In this document: piece after piece, positions 6,701-8,681 of the stretch
How positions within the stretch are numbered: position 1 is the stretch's first letter
How the letters are laid out: every line of letters begins with the position of its first letter
From: Acidobacteriaceae bacterium
GTDB lineage: Bacteria; Acidobacteriota; Terriglobia; Terriglobales; Acidobacteriaceae
Reading direction: 5' to 3'
Assembly (NCBI GenBank): GCA_025462785.1
Contig: JAOAPG010000170.1
Coordinates: forward strand, 1-8,681
DNA: 8,681 nucleotides
The notes under the pieces: generated by a model
Told to the model about the DNA's origin: nothing
Seen by the model: the letters and a program-made list of their open reading frames with translations, nothing else
The model's database searches: none
Translations under genes and position numbers: made by a program

Positions 6701-7075
6701 TGCCTCGCCACTCACTTCGACTGTGGTGGCAGCGGACCCAACGATTAACTGAAAGTTTACATCCCGCTCGTCGCCAACCTGTAGTTCTACATTACTGACA
6801 CCCTTGGCAAATCCAGAGGCTGCCACTCGTACCTCGTAAGCACCCGGAGGAACGTTTGGAATGTTATAAAAACCGCTTCCAGTCGTGGTAGCTGCGCGCT
6901 CCACTCCTGTGTTCACATTCCGCGCTGTGACAGTGGCGTTGGCAACGACCGCACCTTGCGGGTCGGTGACTCTGCCGGTTATGGTCGCGCTGGCGGCGCT
7001 CTGGGCCTGAAGGGTGTGCGAGGTCAGCAGGACAGACAAAACGAGCAGCAGGCACACGAACGTTGATTTACGCAT
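3734..7075 (-). CDS. Oar-like TonB-dependent receptor with carboxypeptidase-regulatory domain, 1113 aa
   Basis: An outer-membrane receptor that would import a ligand, or bind an extracellular polymer, using TonB energy; the substrate is unknown. Residues 1-24 are a signal peptide (hydrophobic core LLLVLSVLL, likely cut after LQA). Residues ~31-112 form a CarboxypepD_reg-like beta-sandwich (ITGRVTDPQGAVVANATVTA, GSGFYNIPNVPPGAYEVRV). The plug follows at ~120-260 (FNYRGNLYNVDGANIVD, DEIQEFQVLTNNYNAEYGQA). The rest is a beta-barrel ending in IQLSLRVRF with the usual terminal phenylalanine. I see no clear TonB box, which is common in this group. Length is typical of acidobacterial Oar-like proteins. 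The ATG is supported by GGAGG 6 bases upstream (7082-7086). No SusD partner or other gene of the same orientation is adjacent, so it is probably monocistronic, driven by a sigma-54-like promoter and closed by its own terminator. The frame is intact throughout, unlike its neighbours. Confidence 0.92.
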   Translation of the reverse strand: MRKSTFVCLLLVLSVLLTSHTLQAQSAASATITGRVTDPQGAVVANATVTARNVNTGVERAATTTGSGFYNIPNVPPGAYEVRVAASGFAKGVSNVELQVGDERDVNFQLIVGSAATTVEVSGEAPLIETTKTEVSTSVTAVDMSRLPVLSGGTGVSNDYAQLALSVPGVHADTSGNTGNGVGGNGDLVAPGAFNYRGNLYNVDGANIVDQVVSGRDAIGASVDEIQEFQVLTNNYNAEYGQAGGVIINAVTKSGTNAVHGDGHMFFRGRNLTSSDPFYNLGLFEHAAPGDGRCPAKNFVGTALVSDEGCTRAPFHKKEGGFTLGGPFIKNRLFWFGSFEDTRQSLPITLTPNTGPVTVQQPWNELLASAKLDWVISSRNTLSARYNVQRDRENNLVVQTGNSITPDSLANTLFNDEVINIGFVSTITPHLTNEARFTRHQFVSTTPDVTTVPGQAHNTYYTGADFCCPQGANQKRYQYIDNLSWTKGSHTLKTGFNISYYPYFSLFQQFHFGQYTSFDASDTIPGEFDLGIGPGAVRTKDNIYGFFLQDSWRIFHNFTLNYGLRYDAEAGAFRGGTAAHSGSRCFQGNGMVPACSSDYNNFQPRLGFAWEPWRGTLVHAGFGEITELAYNNIGLDSLNFDSATLNTAIITDPTVLAFYPNFPSAAALAPFVGNLCPTTKPGGCGRVRPISANLENPEIRHVNFGIQHQFGQSFMAEVQYVGAFAFHEFGERDLNARQILADPLHPGYFYWGARPLYQIPGVFDTCADGSSCLPASQFTNVRTQQNDRTAHYNGLLASVTKRLSNHIAFQAGYTWSHTLTSSEDFYGLSEPGDARNPGAEFGPAYNDIRHAFNFGVNFDTAKLTRGNWFTGTLVNNWIFGFVGQFQSGRPYPISTGVGEYSGGRFFGIGSETNQRPSVLPDGTIVATNISSSSGSNLAVGPNGVSKCGCPQTTFLAPPGAFIGGAADSFTGDVVDFQMPSGNLERNAALGSPFARLNLSVKKLFHPVARYELLEVELVGQFFNLFNHPNWQGFNSNDVTSFLSVGSAPGCLGCIDPATGFYVGNTGRVLHVQDLRHGKLDRSLFPANQEFFGLGDPAAAELPRTIQLSLRVRF

Positions 7076-7081
7076 GAAAGG

Positions 7082-7086
7082 CCTCC
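7082..7086 (-). promoter_or_regulatory. Ribosome binding site of the receptor gene
   Basis: GGAGG on the minus strand, six bases before the ATG at 7073-7075. It fixes the start of the receptor. Confidence 0.8.
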
Positions 7087-7175
7087 GTTCGAAATGGAAC
7101 TGGGTGGGTACGAAAAGAAAAACAGCCCGCGTCGTTGCGCGTTACGCAAGGGGACCGCCTTTTACACCGAACCTG

Positions 7176-7196
7176 AATCAACTAGAAACGTTGATT
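7176..7196. promoter_or_regulatory. Inverted repeat AATCAAC-N7-GTTGATT at the predicted transcript start
   Basis: Two perfect 7-base arms (7176-7182 and 7190-7196) separated by TAGAAAC. The right arm overlaps the position where transcription from the adjacent sigma-54-like promoter should begin. It may be an operator for a repressor or a hairpin at the 5' end of the ~120-base leader. Confidence 0.4.
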
Positions 7197-7206
7197 AAAT
7201 TGAGTC

Positions 7207-7223
7207 AGCAAAAAGCGTACCAA
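7207..7223 (-). promoter_or_regulatory. Sigma-54 (RpoN) -24/-12 promoter of the receptor gene
   Basis: The minus strand reads TTGGTACGCTTTTTGCT. Against the consensus YTGGCACGRNNNTTGCW it has the invariant GG (7221-7220) and GC (7209-7208) with exactly ten bases between them, and differs only at two weaker positions. Transcription would begin near 7196, leaving a leader of about 120 bases. Such promoters need an AAA+ enhancer-binding activator, not seen in the window. The match and its orientation toward the only intact large gene make it credible. Confidence 0.6.
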
Positions 7224-7667
7224 TTGCGTATCTCCACAGATTCAACAACTTGCCTCCGGTGGCATACATATTTCTGGAGAAATGTCAATAGGTGCAATAC
7301 AGAATTCCATACGCAGAGAGTTTTCTAGGGGATGTCTCGCGCGCTCACCAGCTCCAGCCCAGCATCGTGCGAGGACGATGAGCCGATTTACCGGCGGAGA
7401 CGGTTCACGTATTCGACGGCCGTACCTCACTCACGCCAGAGGGTTCAACCAACCGGGCGGGATAAATTCCTGACCACGTGCCTGCCAATGCTTTCCGGCT
7501 AGGCCGCGATCCTAATGCCAGCGAGCGGGCACAGGATCGATTCAACTCAGCGGAATAAATCGTTTAGCTGCGGGTTTTACACAACAGGTCCGCGGGGAGA
7601 TGTTCAGCCATGCGGCCAGGAGCAGACTGTTTTTATCGACATCAAACTAGCTTCACGGTAGTACCAC
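7224..7667. other. Gene-poor region between receptor and SDR genes
   Basis: Short frames exist on both strands (for example 7282-7473 plus and 7242-7430 minus), but they have no ribosome binding sites and no family resemblance I can see. TTGCGTA at 7224-7230 and ATACGCA at 7309-7315 form a widely spaced inverted pair upstream of the sigma-54-like promoter, where activator sites would be expected, but this is weak. CATCGT...ACGATG near 7364-7381 is a small inverted repeat. I cannot point to a defensible promoter for the SDR gene. Confidence 0.4.
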
Positions 7668-7675
7668 GAGGAGGG
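7668..7675 (+). promoter_or_regulatory. Ribosome binding site of the SDR gene
   Basis: GAGGAGGG six bases before the ATG at 7682-7684, a near-perfect Shine-Dalgarno. It sets the start at 7682 rather than the in-frame alternative at 7610. Confidence 0.75.
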
Positions 7676-7681
7676 ACAATC

Positions 7682-7984
7682 ATGGATGCCAAGCAAGTGG
7701 TTCTCATCACAGGTTCTAGCACCGGCTTCGGCAGACGGTTCGCCGATACGCTGGCTCGCAAAGGGCACACCGTTTTCGCGACGATGCGTGACCCCAGAGG
7801 CGGCAATGGGAAGAATGCCTCCGCAATCCGCGCTCTTGCGAAAAAGGACTCGCTGCCAATATACGTCCGTGAGTTGCCGGGGGGAATCATGATCCAAACA
7901 GTTCTCGCAATAAACGGTCAGGATTGTAGAATGGTGACCTGCTCCCCAGTTTCGGCACAGAACTGGCTACAAGAAAGCCACTGA
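7682..7984 (+). pseudogene. Short-chain dehydrogenase/reductase, N-terminal third only
   Basis: The first ~64 residues are a clear Rossmann-fold start of an NAD(P)-dependent short-chain dehydrogenase/reductase: QVVLITGSSTGFGRRFADTL carries the TGxxxGxG cofactor motif (residues 10-17), followed by ARKGHTVFATMRDP and a SLPIYVREL strand. In relatives the next segment is LDVTDD, where the aspartate helps bind adenine. Here family resemblance stops at about base 7876. The frame runs on through unrelated sequence to a stop at 7982-7984, giving a 100-residue chimeric product against the usual ~250-280. The catalytic Ser-Tyr-Lys region is absent, so no oxidoreductase activity is expected. The last part overlaps the zinc-ribbon ORF on the other strand. 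Confidence 0.75.
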
Positions 7985-8196
7985 GTCGAAGTCCAGGGCT
8001 GGAGGCACGCCAGACATACTGCTCCCGTGTCGAACGTGTTCCAGAAATGGCCGCAATCACAAGACCAGAGATCATACTTGTGAGGCGACCACCGACAGAG
8101 CGGGCAGCGGATTTGAGGACCGGAAGCGTCGAGGCTCTTCTCTCTGTCGGGTTCCCGATCCAAAACAACAGATTGGTCACGCGAGAGGGCGCACAT
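7918..8196 (-). pseudogene. Cysteine-rich zinc-ribbon-like protein, damaged C-terminus
   Basis: The 92-codon frame holds cysteine knuckles: IRCPLCRW (C31, C34), CDCGH (C46, C48) and GAVCLACLQPW (C61, C64), then WLSC (C76). The core segment SCDCGHFWNTFDTGAV resembles small uncharacterised zinc-ribbon proteins I associate with Acidobacteriota, in which the knuckles end in a CxxC and then a WSPH..WY tail. Here the first cysteine of the last pair appears to be tryptophan (codon TGG at 7978-7980), and the tail is replaced by unrelated residues up to the stop at 7918. It lies opposite the end of the truncated SDR. The start at 8196 has no strong ribosome binding site. It may be a shortened but expressed protein; function unknown, metal binding inferred. 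Confidence 0.5.
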
Positions 8197-8246
8197 ACCC
8201 AGTATTATGAACCTTTTCGGAAGCGCAGATCACGCATCTGACTTGC

Positions 8247-8259
8247 ACGCTCGAAGCGT
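8247..8259. promoter_or_regulatory. Inverted repeat ACGCT-CGA-AGCGT
   Basis: Perfect 5-base arms with a 3-base spacer, flanked further out by CTTG and CAAG. It lies about 50 bases upstream of the zinc-ribbon ORF start on the minus strand, between it and the stop of the partial gene at the right edge. It is a small operator or hairpin candidate only. Confidence 0.25.
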
Positions 8260-8351
8260 TCGTTCAAGAAGGTTTAGCAAAGCACGTCGTGGGCATAAGA
8301 TTTGATGTTCGGCTGTATTTCATTCCTCGGGCTACTATTCCTCAGGTGTGC

Positions 8352-8681
8352 TCAACGATTAAGCTTGTCCACCCGCAGCAGTAATCCGCTTCCGCTGCTC
8401 ACGTTGAAATTGCCTCGAGTCGAACCGAGGGTGATTTGGCCAACTGGACTGCTACGCCCTGCGTGAATAAGATTTAGATCGGGAAAGCCATAGAGCCCGC
8501 ATGCATCCACAGAGAATACCCATAGTGCTTGCGGCAGGTTGTCATCATTCGTCTCGCCACGGCAATTCCCCATTGGGCTGGCTTGCACGCGGGCGAGAAC
8601 ACCGTTGGCTACTGGCGTACCGACGAACTCCGAGCCGTGCGTAACTGGCCCTCCACCCCGGTACACCACGTCACCCCCGAT
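8352..8681 (-). CDS. C-terminal part of an unrecognised protein (runs off right edge)
   Basis: The minus frame is open from the window edge to a stop at 8352-8354, giving the last 109 residues of a larger protein. It reads VVYRGGGPVTHGSEFVGTPV, then GNCRGETNDDNLPQALWVFS, LYGFPDLNLIHAGRSSPVGQ, ITLGSTRGNFNVSSGSGLLL and ends RVDKLNR. Glycine, serine and beta-strand-like segments dominate, with two cysteines and no membrane segment, which suits an exported beta-rich protein, but I recognise no domain. The absence of stops and the even, non-repetitive composition support real coding. The start lies beyond the window. Downstream are 155 bases without a clear terminator before the zinc-ribbon ORF on the same strand. 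Confidence 0.5.
   Translation of the reverse strand: MGGDVVYRGGGPVTHGSEFVGTPVANGVLARVQASPMGNCRGETNDDNLPQALWVFSVDACGLYGFPDLNLIHAGRSSPVGQITLGSTRGNFNVSSGSGLLLRVDKLNR

Noticed and set aside
7364..7382. Small inverted repeat CATCGT-N6-ACGATG in the gene-poor region
   Set aside because: Six-base arms are expected by chance in a window this size and no gene start is nearby.
7610..7681. Upstream in-frame start for the SDR
   Set aside because: No Shine-Dalgarno there, and the family begins at the QVVLITG strand, which fits the ATG at 7682 with GAGGAGGG in front.
1..8681. CRISPR array, tRNA/rRNA gene, insertion sequence or prophage
   Set aside because: No regularly spaced direct repeats, no cloverleaf or rRNA-like stretch, no transposase, integrase or terminal inverted repeats of IS type were seen on either strand.

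Overview
The window looks like chromosomal DNA of an acidobacterium (Acidobacteriota, probably Terriglobia-like). This is inferred from gene content, because no rRNA or marker gene is present. The clues are a large Oar-like TonB-dependent receptor with an N-terminal carboxypeptidase-regulatory domain, a YncE/lactonase-type beta-propeller remnant, a cytochrome b with a C-terminal c-type haem domain, a DUF1579-like protein, and a GGATGCCCCA...TGGGACACC hairpin of a type I associate with acidobacterial intergenic repeats. I see no CRISPR array, tRNA, rRNA, transposase or integrase.

Left third (1-3733): a patchwork of gene remnants on alternating strands. In order: the 3' part of a DUF1579-like gene (+), a cytochrome b/c fragment (-), the C-terminal half of a YbaK-type aminoacyl-tRNA deacylase (+), an apparently complete small proline-rich gene (-), the 3' part of a beta-propeller gene (+), a REP-like hairpin and a nested palindrome, the tail of a response-regulator receiver domain (-), a piece of an ASH/choice-of-anchor-D domain (-), the tail of a NodT-type outer-membrane efflux protein (+), and the tail of a VOC/glyoxalase protein (-). 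Several carry single-base frameshifts, and several abut each other at points where both genes stop short. The simplest reading is a set of old deletions plus homopolymer slippage.

Middle (3734-7250): one large intact gene on the minus strand for a 1113-residue TonB-dependent receptor. It has a strong Shine-Dalgarno, a terminator hairpin just after the stop, and about 130 bases upstream a good match to a sigma-54 promoter (GG-N10-GC spacing) with a perfect 7-base inverted repeat near the predicted start of transcription. It is the only large gene under evident selection here. Its 3.3 kb of clean reading frame argues that the frameshifts elsewhere are real rather than sequencing noise.

Right part (7251-8681): a gene-poor stretch, the 5' third of a short-chain dehydrogenase/reductase (+) with an excellent ribosome binding site, a cysteine-rich zinc-ribbon-like ORF (-) that appears damaged at its C-terminus, and the C-terminal 110 residues of an unrecognised protein (-) running off the right edge.

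The genes do not form a pathway. The window reads as a decaying accessory region around a retained, probably sigma-54-controlled outer-membrane receptor. I do not find a convincing new multi-gene system. The best leads are the receptor promoter, the deletion scars and the small proline-rich gene with its upstream inverted repeat.
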